Shown here: piece after piece, positions 21,375-32,674 of the stretch
Layout of the letters: the number at the start of each line of letters is the position of its first letter
Numbering within the stretch: the stretch's first letter is position 1
Assembly (NCBI RefSeq): GCF_027244095.1
Contig: NC_069658.1
Coordinates: 419,580,687 to 419,644,686, forward strand
Length of the DNA stretch: 64,000 bases
DNA from: Hemicordylus capensis
Lineage: Eukaryota > Chordata > Lepidosauria > Squamata > Cordylidae
Reading direction: 5' to 3'
Program-made: the position numbers and the translations under genes
The notes under the pieces: model-generated
What the model was told of the DNA's origin: nothing
Seen by the model: the letters and a program-made list of their open reading frames with translations, nothing else
Database searches by the model: none

Positions 21375-21797
21375 GACTGAATGTTACTTAATAAAATGAA
21401 GTTTAATCCAGACAAGATGCGGGTACTGTTGGTGAGTAGGAGAGACAGTCAGGGATAGAGGGTTCAACCTGTTCCATATGGGGTAGTACTGGTTTTGAAA
21501 GAGCAGCTGCACAGTTTGGGGGTTATCCTGGGTGTGGAACTGCTACTGGATGTTCAGCAGGCCACACCGGACAGGGGTGCTTTGCACAGCTTCAGCTGCT
21601 GTGCCCTTTGGGAATCCCTGCTGCAGGGAACACAGGACCCAATCTGGCCTCAATTCAGCCCCAGTTTGACCAGAACCAAACAGCAAGTTTGGTTTGGTCC
21701 AAATTGAATCAACCTTCTTCTGCACAACCTTCTTTCAAGCTGTATGCCACCTTGAGGCCATTGAGCAAAAGGCAGTTTTACAAATCAATAAATACTA
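21375..21797 (+). mobile_element. Old L2-like LINE fragment
   Basis: AAAATGAAGTTTAATCCAGA and CAGTTTGGGGGTTATCCTGG resemble the region after the reverse transcriptase core of the L2 (KLKLKPSKTEVL and VHSLGVLLDPG). A tail, GCCACCTTGAGGCCATTGAG and AATCAATAAATAC, follows at 21740-21797 after an unassigned segment. Confidence 0.55.
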
Positions 21798-22654
21798 GGG
21801 CCCTGCGAATTAGCCCCACTTTGATTTGGGGGTCACCTGGGCACTTTGAAGGGGTCTCCACTTCAGGGCTTTGAAGGAGACAGTTGCTTTGCTTTGGGCT
21901 GAACTCATCAGCGATTAAAAAAATGATTTAAAAAAACTGAGTTTTTGGAGCGCTCGCTCTGCAAACCTGGTTTTAGGGGCGGGCTACTTGAGCAGGTTAC
22001 CCGCTCAAGAACCACAGGGCTCGCAGCCAAGCCCGGTGGTTCTCACAATTTCAGAAAATCGGGCTAGCAGAGGCTAGACTGATTTTCTTCAATCGTGTGA
22101 ATAGCCTCACTGTGTGAAGACCATGTTTTCTTCCACACAATCCACTTTCCTATCTTCCCTCCTGGTGATGAGGCAGCAGGCAGCATCTTCCACAGTTTCT
22201 ATTTAAATTTACTTTAAAAAAACCAAAAACCACTTTCCCCGAAGTCCTGGGAATGGTGCAGGTGCTCCTGGGAAATGTAGTCTTTTCTGAGGCTGCGGCC
22301 ATTGTTGCAGCCTCAGAAAAGGCTACATTTTCCAAGGACACCACCTACATTTTCCCCCAGGACTCCAGGGAAAGTTTAAAAGAAGTCATTTTTAATGCAA
22401 ACCATGGAAGATTATGCCTGCTTCCTCACTCTAGGAGTGAATATGTAGGAAAGTGGCCTTCCTGCCTGGCTGGTCCCATTTGTAGGAGTTCTAGCAGTGA
22501 GAGGTGAGGGGGTGGGAGGGAGCTAAAGCAAAGCTTCAAAGAACTGAAGGGCTCAGTCTACCTTGTTTTTGCTTTGGCAGAGCATCAACTCCAAACACAC
22601 TGCACTTTGTTTCAGGGCTGATGCTGAATAGTCCCCGAAGCTATGCACATCCCA
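21796..22654. mobile_element. Foldback DNA element with an inner, different MITE piece
   Basis: The arms meet near 22300, where TCTTTTCTGAGGCTGCGGCC faces TGCAGCCTCAGAAAAGGCTA. The left edge is TAGGGCCCTGCGAATTAG; the right edge, in reverse, is TGGGATGTGCATAGCTTCGG. About 21940-22140 (GCGCTCGCTCTGC through AATCGTGTGAATAGCC) has no partner in the other arm and looks like a separate insertion. Confidence 0.55.
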
Positions 22655-23594
22655 ATGAAGAAGAAGAATAGTTTACAAAGCATGAATAAAATGACTGGCT
22701 GTACTAGAGATGTAATGCAGAATGCGTAAAGAATTTAGGCAGCTTCAGGCGGTGCTGTTGAGAGCATGTTATTGATGATTGTACGTAAGCAACAAGCCAG
22801 TGAGATCTATATTCCAATCAATGACGTCAGATCTATCATATCAGAGTTTATTGACTCTATATAAAGGAACAATAACCTTAATAGTGTGGCTAGAAGCAAT
22901 GCAAAATTAAATCTTAAGACAGTTCAATGTGTGTAGGAATTCTGAACAGAGATGAAATTAATAGCCCTCTATCCCCTCAAAAATAACATTCGTCTTAAAA
23001 ATGGAGTTATGCAGTTGTTAAACATTATCGGTAATGGCAAGGCCCCAAACCAAGCATTTATAACAATCAGTTTGTTAATTAAAGTCTCTATTATTGTGCT
23101 CATGTCCCATTTACTTGTTACTGAAGAAAATGAAGAACTCAATTAACATTAACTCCAACTTTTAGCCATTAGCTTTAAATACATATCTAAATCTCACAGT
23201 TGTGCTCTTACAGAACTCCCATTCACTTTGAGGGGGTCTTAAACAGGCAAACCTGTGATGGGGTTGGGCCAGAGTTTAAAATGTTTTGCCGCTTCACAGT
23301 CCAGCTTCTATACATAGATTAGTGTATAAGTTAGAGATATGGCAGTGCAAATGAGGGTGCAAAAGAGGGTGTCCAAATTCCAGCTGTGATGAGGAACAAT
23401 CCAAAACATCTGTGGTATGGAAAATGGAGAGATGAGGGGGGTTGGCAGGAACATTAGAACCTAGAACTGCACTGAATATTCTCTTAATTTTCACATTCAT
23501 TGCTAGAGCAACTCATTCAACACAGCTAATGACTTACTGGGGAAAAAATACTCACTTTACTGAACATCCACACAACTTCAGTATCATTTGAAAC
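22655..23594. other. TE-free block with promoter-like motifs
   Basis: A TGACGTCA site (22822-22829) and TATATAAAG (22858-22866) stand about 30 bp apart in a unique-looking block that continues to about 23170. No open frame with a recognised product follows. Such motifs occur by chance; any promoter is inference. Confidence 0.2.
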
Positions 23595-24095
23595 TAGAGT
23601 TGTGCGTTTTGTTTTGTTTTTCTGTTTTGTTTTTGGTCTGAATCCGAAACACCCTCATTTTGTTCTTTGTTCAAAAGCAGCCAATCCAAAACACCCCAAT
23701 TTTGTTCTTTGTTCGAAATTGCAAAATCCGAATCCAAAATGTTTTGGATTTTAAAAAATGGCCCCGGGGCAAAACTAGTGGGTGTGGTTGGTAGTGCCCA
23801 ATGGGTAGTGCCCAATGGGAAGCTACCACCCAAATTTCAGAGGAAGTGGGCAAAGGGCTGATTTTTGGTGAATTTTTGAAGTTTAAGATTTTTCCCATAG
23901 GGAATAATGGAGGCTTCAGCAAAGGTATAGCTTCACATCAGGGGGAAAGAGGGTGGCCCAGAGCAGAGTGGGGTGGGTGGTAGTGCCGGGTGGGGGCAAG
24001 GAAGCTGCCAGAATTATTTCAAAGGAATTGGGCAGAGGGCTGATTTTTAAAGATTTAATGGAGTTTACGTGTCTTTAAGGTTCTTCCCCCATAGG
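23595..24095. mobile_element. Large foldback element, left arm part 1
   Basis: It opens with TAGAGTTGTGCGTTTTG. It contains two imperfect tandem segments that share GGGCAAAGGGCTGATTTTT/GGGCAGAGGGCTGATTTTT and GTGGCCCAGAG. It stops at CCCATAGG, where the L2 inserted. The matching right arm is at 27939-28320. Confidence 0.65.
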
Positions 24096-24621
24096 TTCTT
24101 CCCCCCCTTGCTGGGACCTACCATCTAGCCCCTTTGCCTCCTGTGGACATTCCAGCTCAGACGGAGTGCAGCCTGCTTGTTGGCTGCCAAGTTCCAGCTG
24201 GCTGGATGCCAGCCTCCCAGCTTGCTGAAGATTACTGAAGTTCCATCACCTGCCGCCTGTCCTGGGAGCTGCTTGTGTGAGGAGTGGCTTCAGGGGCTTG
24301 CAGGCTTAAAAGCAAGGAGGCTTGCCATAGGCATAGCCGTTGGCGTGGCTGTCAGGCTGCCTGTAGGTGGCGGCCGAAGCCGGCTGCCAAAGGGGGCCTG
24401 CCTTTGGGGCCGGGACTGAGGGCTGGGGGGTGGGACTGAGGGCTGGGGGGTTGGGTTGGGCCAGGCCTCTTGCAGACATGTGTTTGGGCTCTCTTGGGGG
24501 GGATGGTGCTGGGGGTGTGCCTAGCAGTTCAGGGGCAGCTATTACTGTAGTGGTGGGGAACAGAAGAATTGGAGCTGGCAGAGCAGCTGGCCGTTACAGG
24601 GGAAGGGAAGTCAGTAATTAA

Positions 24622-27046
24622 ATAACTGTTTCCACTTCCAACTGTTCTGTCAACTCTTCGGCCTCGGGGAGCAGCTCCAACGACCCACAGAATCTGGCCT
24701 TGCTCTTCTGCAATGCCGGGTCAGTTCAGAATAAGACCAAAATTGTCCACGATCTGATCGTGGATGAGGGAGCTGACCTGGCATGTATAACGGAGACCTG
24801 GTTGGGGGAGGTGAGTGGTCCAGTGTGGGCTCAGCTTCTCCCACCAGGTTACTCTGTCGTGGAACAGGCCAGGGGAAGTGGGCGGGGTGTGTGTGGAGTG
24901 GCTGTGGTCCATAAGGATGCCATTTCCCTTACCAGGGCCCCAATGTGACAGTTGACTTATAATGAGTGTGTCTTTCTGAGGCTGGCAACTAGGGGATAGG
25001 TTGGAGATTCTGTTGGTGTACCGTCCATCCCGCTGCCCAACTGACTCCCTAACTGAGCTGACGGAGCTGGTCGCGGAGTTGATGTTGGAGTCTCCTAGAC
25101 TTTTGGTGCTGGGGGACTTCAGTATCCACTTTGGGGCTGGCTTGTCTGGTGCGGCTCAGGAGTTCATAGCAGCCATGACAACTATGGGCCTATCCCAATT
25201 AGTTTCTGAACCAACTCACGTTGCCGGCCATGCACTCGATTTGGTCTTTTGTTCGGATCAGGGGGGTGTTCCGTGGGTGGGGTATCCAGTGGTTTCCCCA
25301 TTGTCATGGACGGACCACTACCTGGTTAAGGTTGGTCTCACAGCCGCAATCCACCCCTGCAGGGGTGGTGGACCTATTAGGATGGTCCGTCTGAAAAGGC
25401 TGCTGGACCCAGTGGGATTTCAAAAGGCCTTGGAGGATTTCAACGTTGGTGCGGCCGGTGATTCTGTCGATGCCCTGGTAGGAACCTGGAACAGGGAACT
25501 CAACAGGGCAGTAGACACGATTGCTTCTAAGCGTCCCTTCCGACCTGCTGCAAAAAGGGCCCCTTGGTATACTGAAGAGCTGCGGGGGCTGAAGTGGTTG
25601 GGTAGGCGACTAGAGCGCAAGTGGAGGAGAACTCGGTTCGAATCTGACATTATTCAGCACGTGACCCATTTGAAAGCTTATGCGGTGGCAGTGCGCGCAG
25701 CGAAAAAGAGATTCTGGTCTGCGCGCATTGCAGCTGCAGGTTCACGCTCGGCGGAGCTATCCCAGGTTGTGAGGAGTATGGTTTCTCCTCCTTCTACTTC
25801 CAATCAGTCCCCGGGGTTGCTCTGCTGTGATGCCTTTAATGGGTTCTTTGCGAATAAGATCTCCTGTATTCGGGCTGACTTGGACTCCACTATTCCTGCA
25901 AGGTCGATGGAGGAGGTGTCCATCAATCCTTCTTGCAGTATTAGATTGGATCAGTTTCAATCTGTGACTCCTGAGGATGTGGACAAGCTGCTTGGGGCGG
26001 TGTGGCCTACCACTTGTTCTCTGGATCCTTGCCCGACTTGGCTGCTTCTATCTAGCAGGGAGATGGTTGGAGATGGCCTAATTAATATCATAAATGCATC
26101 GCTGAGGGAGGATAGGGTGCCCCCCTGCCTGAAGGAGGCAATGATTAGACCACTCTTAAAGAAGCCTTCCCTGGACCCCTTAGCGATGGACAGCTACAGG
26201 CCAATCTCCAATCTCCCTTGGTTGGGCAAGGTGATTGAGAGGGTGGTGGCTGACCAGCTCCAGGCAGTCTTGGAGGAAACTGATTATCTAGACTCATTTC
26301 AAACTGGCTTTAGAACGGGCTATGGAGTTGAGACAGCCTTGGTCGGCCTGATGGATGACCTTTACCAGGGAATCAACAGAGGGAGTGTGACTCTGCTGGT
26401 TCTTCTGGATCTCTCGGCGGCGTTTGATACCATCGACCATGGTATCCTTCTGGATTGCCTGGGGGAGTTGGGGATAGGGGGCACTGCTTTGCAGTGGTTC
26501 CGTTCCTATCTCTCGGGCAGATTCCAGATGGTGGAGTTTGGTGACAGTTGCTCCTCAAAACGGGAGCTGTTATATGGAGTCCCTCAGGGCTCCATTCTGT
26601 CACCAATGCTTTTTAACATCTACATAAAACCGCTGGGTGAGGTCATCAGGAGGTTTGGTGCTGGGTGTTATCAGTATGCTGATGACACCCAAATCTACTT
26701 CTCCTTTTCATCCCCAGGAAATGGCACTCATTCTCTAAATGCCTGCCTACAGGCAGTAATGGGCTGGATGAGGGAGAACAAATTGAAGCTGAAACCAAGC
26801 AAGACGGAGGTGCTCATTGTGGGGGCTCAGAATCTGAGGGGTGAGTTAGATCTTCCTGTGCTGGATGGGGTTACACTCCCCCAGAAGGAGCAGGTGCATA
26901 GCTTGGGAGTACTCCTGGACCCAGGCCTCACCCTGGTATCTCAGGTGGAAGCCATGGCCAGGAGTACTTTCTATCAGCTCCGGCTGATTCGACAGCTGCG
27001 CCCATTCCTCGAAGAGGATGACCTCAAAACAGTGGTGCATCAGTAA
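24622..27046 (+). pseudogene. L2 LINE ORF2: endonuclease and reverse transcriptase, main part
   Basis: This encodes the enzyme that nicks target DNA and copies the LINE RNA into it. The first frame (open from about 24622) carries the start of an APE-type endonuclease: LLFCNAGSVQNK, ACITETWLG. It stops at 24948, and the protein resumes one frame over from about 25001 with LLVLGDFSIHF and SWTDHYLV. The usual GDFN asparagine is a serine here, so nuclease activity is doubtful. The reverse transcriptase follows: SYRPISNLPWLGKVIERV, LLDLSAAFDTIDH (motif A), YGVPQGSILSPMLFN (motif B), YADDTQIYF (motif C, catalytic DD). The 681-codon second stretch stops at 27046. No ATG-led start is evident; upstream stops make 24622 the earliest possible start of this frame. 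Confidence 0.9.
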
Positions 27047-27534
27047 CCTGGTTACCAGTGGTGCACTGGTAACCTCCCGGCTTGACTATTGCAATGCGCT
27101 CTACGTGGGGCTGCCTTTGTACGTAGTCCGGAAACTTCAGTTAGTTCAGAATGTGGCAGCCAGATTGGTCTCTGGGGCAACCCGGAGAAACCATATGATG
27201 CCTATTTTAAAACAGTTACACTGGCTGCCAATATGTTTCCGGGCAAAATACAAAGTGCTGGTTATTACCTTTAAAGCCCTGAACGGCTTGGGTCTGAGAT
27301 ATCTTAGAGAGCGCCTTTTTTTACATGATCCCCACCGCACGTTAAGGTCATCTGGGGAGGTCCGTCTCTAGTTGTCACCGGTTCGTTTGGTGACGACTCA
27401 GAGGCGGGCCTTCTCTGTAGCTGCTCCTGGACTGTGGAATGCACTCCCAGCGGAAATTCATAATCTTGATTCTTTACTGTCCTTCAAGAGAGCCCCTAAA
27501 ACCTATCTGTTTGGCCTGGCCTTTCAGGGTTTTT
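27047..27534 (+). pseudogene. L2 LINE ORF2, C-terminal part in a shifted frame
   Basis: ALVTSRLDYCNALYVGLP, LQLVQNVAARLVSGA, HWLPICFRAKYKVL and LWNALPAEIHNLDSLLSF are the usual L2 C-terminal words. They lie in a different frame from the main part because a roughly 26-bp segment (GTGGTGCATCAGTAACC, then again GTGGTGCACTGGTAACC) is duplicated at 27031-27075. One further stop follows the STLRSSGEVRL-like region near 27369. Confidence 0.85.
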
Positions 27535-27740
27535 AATCAGTTTTAATTGTTTTAATACCTGGTTTTCAGGGTTTTAATTGTTTTGATAGTTTAATTGTTT
27601 TTAAAGTTGTTTTAAATTGGTATTTATATCTGTATCTCTGTTTTAATTGTTTTCAATGTCTTCTGTTTTAATTGTAAACCGCCCTGAGCCATTTCGGAAG
27701 GGTGGTATATAAATCAAATAAATAAATAAATAAATAAATA

Positions 27741-28320
27741 GGGAATGATGGAGGTTTCAGCAGCCCCATAACTTCACTTGGGTGGCCCAGAGCGAGTGGT
27801 GATGTAGAACACATAGGGTGTCAACCACCCCCATGGGTCGCTAACCCATGGGGTACTGGGTTCTCTTGTTTCTGAGGTGTTTTGAGTGTAGATTCTCTGG
27901 TAGCATATGAGAGTGGATTCATGTTTTGTCATTGAAAGTCTCATATGCTACCAGAGAATCTACACTCCGAACACCTTAGAAACAAGGTGTTTCTAAGAAT
28001 CTACACTTAGAATCTACACTTAGAACAACCTTAGAAACACCTTAGAACTCAGCAGCCCATGGGTTAGGAACCCATGGGGGTGGTTGGCACCCTATGTGCA
28101 CTACACCACCACTCATTCCGGGCCACCCCAGTGTCCCCCAGGTGGAGTTATGGGTCTGTTGAAACCTCCATTATTCCTTATGGGGAGAAATCTTAAATAC
28201 GCATAAATCTCAAAAATTCCTAAGGAATAAGCCCTTTGCCCTATTTGGAATCTAGGGGTATCATCCCTTGGGGCACTGCCACCCAACCCACTGTTTTGCC
28301 CCTGAAGCCCCCATAAACAA
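27741..28320. mobile_element. Large foldback element: left arm part 2, loop and right arm
   Basis: GGAATGATGGAGGTTTCAGC at 27742 is mirrored by the reverse of 28160-28190 (GGAATAATGGAGGTTTCAAC). GTGGCCCAGAG, CCACCCCCATGGGT and AACCCATGGG also pair. The centre is a perfect 29-bp stem, 27884-27912 with 27939-27967, and a 26-base loop. The right arm carries extra short repeats (CTTAGAATCTACA twice, ACCTTAGAAACACCTTAGAA). The outer right end is unclear. Confidence 0.75.
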
Positions 28321-29529
28321 GTCGAAAGAGTGAAGAGAATCATGAACAACAATGACACTTAATTTTTTGGCACAGTTATTTGAGAATTTTGCAGCATGTG
28401 GGAGCCTGTCCCTGTGGCACTGGCACAGCAGCACAACCCATTTGTGCATTCAAGTAATCTTTCAATAAAAACACTCCCTCCCCATGGAACAGAGACGACA
28501 GGTCACTTGAGATAGCAAGATAGACCAATGACCTGCCTTGGTACTATGGAACAGTTTCAAATGTTCATTTAACTGAAGTGGAGTGAGCAGTAGCCCAAAC
28601 AAATCAGCCTACTGTTCAAAATTATTGAGATTTATCATCACTGCATTTAAGAAAATGAAAAACCATGGATCATGGTTACAAGAAAGAGAGAAGCAACTAC
28701 GATTCCTGGGGATGTCAATAGATTGACAGGCGTACCCCCCACCTCCTTTTGTCTCCTGTAGTCCCATGTGGATGACCTGTCTCTGCAATGGCAAAAGTTG
28801 TGAACCACTGGCTTAGACATCATGTCCCACCAAATTACATTGTGGCCTAAATTACATTAGACTGCTCAACTTGGGCAACAAAACTTAGACACCACTATAA
28901 GTCATAAAAATCAGAAGAAAAACAAAATAGCTCTTCAAAAGACCCCTGAACAAGTCAAGACATTCTTTCTAAACCCTTGGAAAGAAAAAACCTGTGTAAT
29001 TTCAGAACTTTCCTAACCAGCTTCTGGAAAAGCTTCTCCACGCAACTTATACCATGGCTTTTAGCAAGAGCTTTGGAATTGCATTGAGCTCCCAAAGATA
29101 TTTGAATATTTCTGTCTCAAAATGCTGTCTTCTAAATCCCTTTGCAAGGTCAGTTTGCATTTCATTCACACTGAATACAACACGTACTTAACTAAACCAT
29201 TCATGCCCAACAGGGAAGCTCTGCCAGGTTTTTGCATATCTTATCTTCTGCTAATCACTCAGTGCCTCAGCTGGAGTGGAGGAGTCAATTTCAACTGCAA
29301 TGCTTTTCCAAGAAAAAAAGCATTCCATCCGAAACACAGTCATTTTGATTTGGAAACAAAAATCTCTGGTTTTTAATTCTTGATTTTGTTTTGGTTACAA
29401 AACCTCTGAAATTCCCATTTTCGGGCACAAAACGTTTTGTAGCCGAATCTAAATGCAAAAGCCTATTTGGAACCCTTCTGACCCCATCATTGCTGGTTCT
29501 TTCAATGCCTTTTCCTTCTTTTCCTTTGC
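28321..29529. other. No gene seen
   Basis: Short open frames only, no family match. GTTTTGTTTTGG-type words near 29380-29450 may be another foldback remnant. Confidence 0.35.
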
Positions 29530-29640
29530 CTTGGGCAAAGAGGCACTCTAAAGTGGTGGCTTTAGACCCTTATATTCAGCAGGGGAAGAGCAACTGCCCC
29601 TATCCATCCCAGCATAATGTCCATTCTTTGCCCTCACTGT
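29530..29640 (+). mobile_element. L2-tailed SINE-like repeat, 5' fragment
   Basis: GGGCAAAGAGGCACTCTAAA, then ATTCAGCAGGGGAAGAGCAA and CCTATCCATCCCAGCA. The tail is missing. Confidence 0.6.
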
Positions 29641-29918
29641 CCTCCTCCTCATTTGCTCACGCAGCTGTTCAGTCATATTGGCTATGGAGATCCGCATGTT
29701 TTTGTCTGTAAGGATCGACAGCATCATCCTGTCATATGTAGCTTCATGACAAAGGAGGCGCGTGGCCCACTGAAAAACAGCACTGAAATGATATAAAGTT
29801 GTTGGGAATGAGTGCTGAATGTTACTGAAAACAGGAAGCATTTTTACTCACAAACATTAACAGAAAATAAAATAAGTAGTTTCCAGACAGGAAACAGCTG
29901 GATGGAGCAAGTAGGTTT

Positions 29919-29959
29919 AGGAACATAGGAAGCTGCCATATACTGAGTCAGACCATTGG
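29919..29959 (-). mobile_element. 5S-headed composite SINE, part 1 (split twice)
   Basis: AGGAACATAGGAAGCTGCCA then ACTGAGTCAGACCATTGG, the 3' end of the SINE body in reverse. It resumes at 30556-30570 and again at 31780-31935. Confidence 0.8.
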
Positions 29960-30555
29960 TAGGGATGTGAACGAACCGATCCGGAGGCCATGCTGAAGAG
30001 GCCTCCAAACTGGTTCAGAACCTGGCCGGTCCGGCAGTCCAGGGGGGGAGGAGTCTAGCTTTAAGGGCAGGGGGGTAGTACTTACCCCTCCCACCACTCT
30101 TCCCCCTCCAGCGCTGCACTTAAAAGCAAAGTTCTGGGGGCGGCAGCGTTCCTCCCTGCCGCCCCTGTCCCCATCATTGCCAGGAAGAAGAGGAAGTTAC
30201 CACCACGCATGCACCCGTTGCGGTGCGCGCATGCCTATTGCTGCTGTGCGTGCACGCCACACACGTCACACGTTGCGTGCGCATGCAACGTGTGACGTGT
30301 GCGGCACATGCGCGGTAGCAGCGTCGTGCGTGTGCGCGCTGCAATGGGCGCATGCATGCTGGTAACTTCCTTTTCTTCCTGGCAACGACGGGGGCAGGGG
30401 CGGCAGGGAGGAATGCTGCCGCCCCAAAAGCTTTGCTTTTAAATGCAGTGCCGGAGGGGGAAGAGTGGTGGGAGGGGTAAGTACTACCCCCCACCCTTAA
30501 AGCTAGACTCCCCCCAGTGCCAGACCGCAACTCCGTGGTTCCGTGCACATTCCTA
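29960..30555. mobile_element. Foldback hAT-like element inserted in a SINE, 8-bp target duplication
   Basis: The 596-bp element has ends TAGGGATGTGAACGAACC and, in reverse, TAGGAATGTGCACGGAACC. The arms are nearly symmetrical and meet near 30280, where ACACGTCACACGTTGC faces GCAACGTGTGACGTGT. Flanks ACCATTGG (29952-29959) and ACTATTGG (30556-30563) form an 8-bp target duplication with one change. The GC- and CpG-rich arms are not a gene promoter on present evidence. Confidence 0.85.
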
Positions 30556-30570
30556 ACTATTGGTCCATCT
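30556..30570 (-). mobile_element. 5S-headed composite SINE, part 2
   Basis: Fifteen bases (ACTATTGGTCCATCT) of the same SINE left between two DNA transposons. Confidence 0.75.
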
Positions 30571-31779
30571 CAGGGGCGTAGCAAGGTTGGAGTGGGCCCA
30601 GAGACAAGATTTTAAAATGGGCCCCCCCCACTCAAAGTCCAGGGCCTCCGCACACCCCAGGCCCCCAAGGATTTAAGTCTGATATTCCAAAATAAGTATG
30701 CTGCCTGGAAATACATTTCACTGAATACACATACGCACACGTCACAATATATAGTGATATACATTGAGTACTATACATTTGTTTTACTTTTAATGCCTAG
30801 AACACACTAGAAAGATGAATGATTAAAATGGGCCCCTCGCTGCAGATTAGCCAAGAAGACTTTCAACCATGCAGGGTGAACCTATGTTTGTTTTCTCAGA
30901 ATTCTGAACAAATTCAGTCAAGTTTGATTGCAGGAGGTTTTTCACAGGAGGCTTTTAAAGCCCTTTAAGACACATCTCCTCTGGAATAGAGGTGCTGCAT
31001 TCACATGTTGGCCAGATTTACCCTGAAGTCCCTGCAAGTTATTGGGGAGCAGTTCACACACAAGAAAAATAAAATAAAATAAAAGCAGAAGACATGCTTC
31101 ACAGTTCTCACTCAGACCTTCTGGGTTGCAAAACAACTTGAACATAAGTGCATTTATAAATGAATGAATAAAATAAATATAATACTGTTTCTTCCAGAAG
31201 TTTTTGTAATTTTCTGCCATGAAACAAGCCACTTATAGGACTTTTTAGATAGTTTTTTTTAAGCCAGCAAATTTTCCAAGCTGTTTAAAAATAAATAGTC
31301 AGAGACTTCTCAGTCCCTCCCCCCCCATATCAAAGCCCTATGGCAAGCAGATGCCTATATATCCGGGGGGGCGGGGAAGGTAACCACAAAAAGGAGTTCA
31401 CACTACCTGGCAGCAAGGGGTCTTCTGCTGCAGAGAACAGTGGAGGCCACTCTGGCTGCCTCCTCCTTCCTGGCTGGCTTGGGCCCTGCTGGAGTTCAGG
31501 CTTCACTGCGGCCTACACCAGGCCTCCGTGGAAGCCCCGCCCACCCGCCGATCAGCTGAGAGGCGGGAGAAAAGGAGCTCTTTGCAGCTTGTCTGCTGCC
31601 TCGATTGATTGTCGGCCAGGAGAACAAGCAGGAGAAGGCGAACAGGGCAAGTGGCTGAGGGGCCTTGGGGCTGGGCAGGGGGCAATGGGGAGTCACGTGA
31701 GGTGCCTCTGGGGGGCCCCTCCAGGCAGTGGGGCCCCCAGACAACTGTCTCCCCTTGCCCGATCGTTGTTACGCGCCTG
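30571..31779. mobile_element. hAT non-autonomous element, 8-bp perfect target duplication
   Basis: The ends CAGGGGCGTAGCAA and, in reverse, CAGGCGCGTAACAA match at 12 of 14 positions. GTCCATCT flanks it exactly (30563-30570 and 31780-31787). The 1209-bp interior has no transposase motif; the 149-codon plus frame at 31340 is GC-rich and unrecognised. About 31190-31260 is the reverse of part of the tandem repeat at 9.9-10.4 kb. Confidence 0.9.
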
Positions 31780-31935
31780 GTCCATCTAGCTCTGTCTTGT
31801 CTACACAGACTGGCAGCGGGTCCTCTAAGGTTGCAGGCAGGAGTCTCTCTCAACCTTCTCTTGGAGATGCCAGGGAGGGAACTTGGAACTCTCTGCATTC
31901 ATGCATGCAGGTGCTCTTCCCAGAGTGGCCCCATC
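31780..31935 (-). mobile_element. 5S-headed composite SINE, part 3
   Basis: It continues GTCCATCTAGCTCTGTCTTG, then CAGACTGGCAGCGGGTCC, GAGATGCCAGGGAGGGAACT and ATGCAGGTGCTCTTCCCAGA. This order matches the reverse of the 48.1-kb copy. The 5S head is not visible; the sequence fades after about 31935. Confidence 0.8.
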
Positions 31936-32674
31936 TCCAAAGGATTTGTGGAGAGTCATGTCGTAATATATTCTTGTTGGGATTCTTGGAGATGAGACCC
32001 AAATTGATGGATATCTGCTCATGCAGTCATACCCACAGCTATTCCCTAATAGCTTTGGGACATGCATCTCCATGCTTACCATATCCTTAGTTCTTATGAC
32101 TTACCGATCTAAACAAATGTACCCATCTTTTGTTCATTTATGCCTCTGTGTGTGTGTGTACTGGCTGACTGAAGAAGGGAGGCATTTGGGTGGAAGATAT
32201 TTTGGTTCTGGGGGTGGGGGGTGGGAAACAATCAGAACTTGAATAAAAAGGTTTGTAAGTGAAAGGACAGGGACACTGATCATTTTCCGCCTTCCCCACG
32301 GACACTGGAGAATTATCTGAGAATTATAACTAATTATGTTGAATTTGTTGCCCTTAATCATTTCATAATAAGGGCTTTCAGAGAGCTCATTTATTAAGCT
32401 GAGCAGCACTGAATGGGATTCCTTGAACATTTATTGTTAAAGTTCATGATGAAAGAGGTCAATGAAGTCTGGCTCATTGTGTGCTTAACTTTCTCTTTGA
32501 AAAATCAATGAGACTGAAAGGTGCTTACCTTTGGCTGGATCATGCCCACAGCAATGCCTTTCCAAAGCAGGAACCAAAAGATATCTCAAGATACTGGTTC
32601 AGAAAAGTGGAATTCAGATTACTTGGTTGTGGGGAGGGTGGGTCGTATGGTTAAGTATGGTAGCCATTTAAAGA
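31936..32674. other. TE-free block; candidate conserved noncoding sequence
   Basis: About 32280-32520 is AT-rich, free of repeats and simple runs, and lacks open frames. It has a unique-sequence texture only; function is inference. Confidence 0.2.

Larger units (their letters stand above)
24096..27739 (+). mobile_element. Near full-length L2-clade non-LTR retrotransposon (LINE)
   Basis: The element has a GC-rich 5' leader, an endonuclease and reverse transcriptase reading frame, a T-rich 3' end, then AAACCGCCCTGAGCCATTTC and an AAAT run of about 24 bp. It split the left arm of a foldback element: CCCATAGG before it and GGGAATGATGG after it rejoin as one sequence in the other arm. The YADDTQ motif in the RT and the AAAT tail fit L2 rather than CR1, which usually has FADDT and an 8-bp tail repeat. 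The long open stretch suggests a fairly recent insertion, though the frame is broken. Confidence 0.9.

Noticed and set aside
24096-27739. CR1 rather than L2 LINE
   Set aside because: The RT motif YADDTQ and the AAAT tail fit L2; CR1 usually shows FADDT and an ATTCTRTG-type 8-bp tail.
30120-30420. CpG island promoter
   Set aside because: The CpG-rich stretch is the symmetrical core of a foldback transposon with target duplications; no transcript signal follows.
31340-31789. 149-codon frame in GC-rich sequence
   Set aside because: It lies inside a non-autonomous hAT and runs across its right end into the SINE; an opposite-strand frame of 131 codons overlaps it. No transposase motif.
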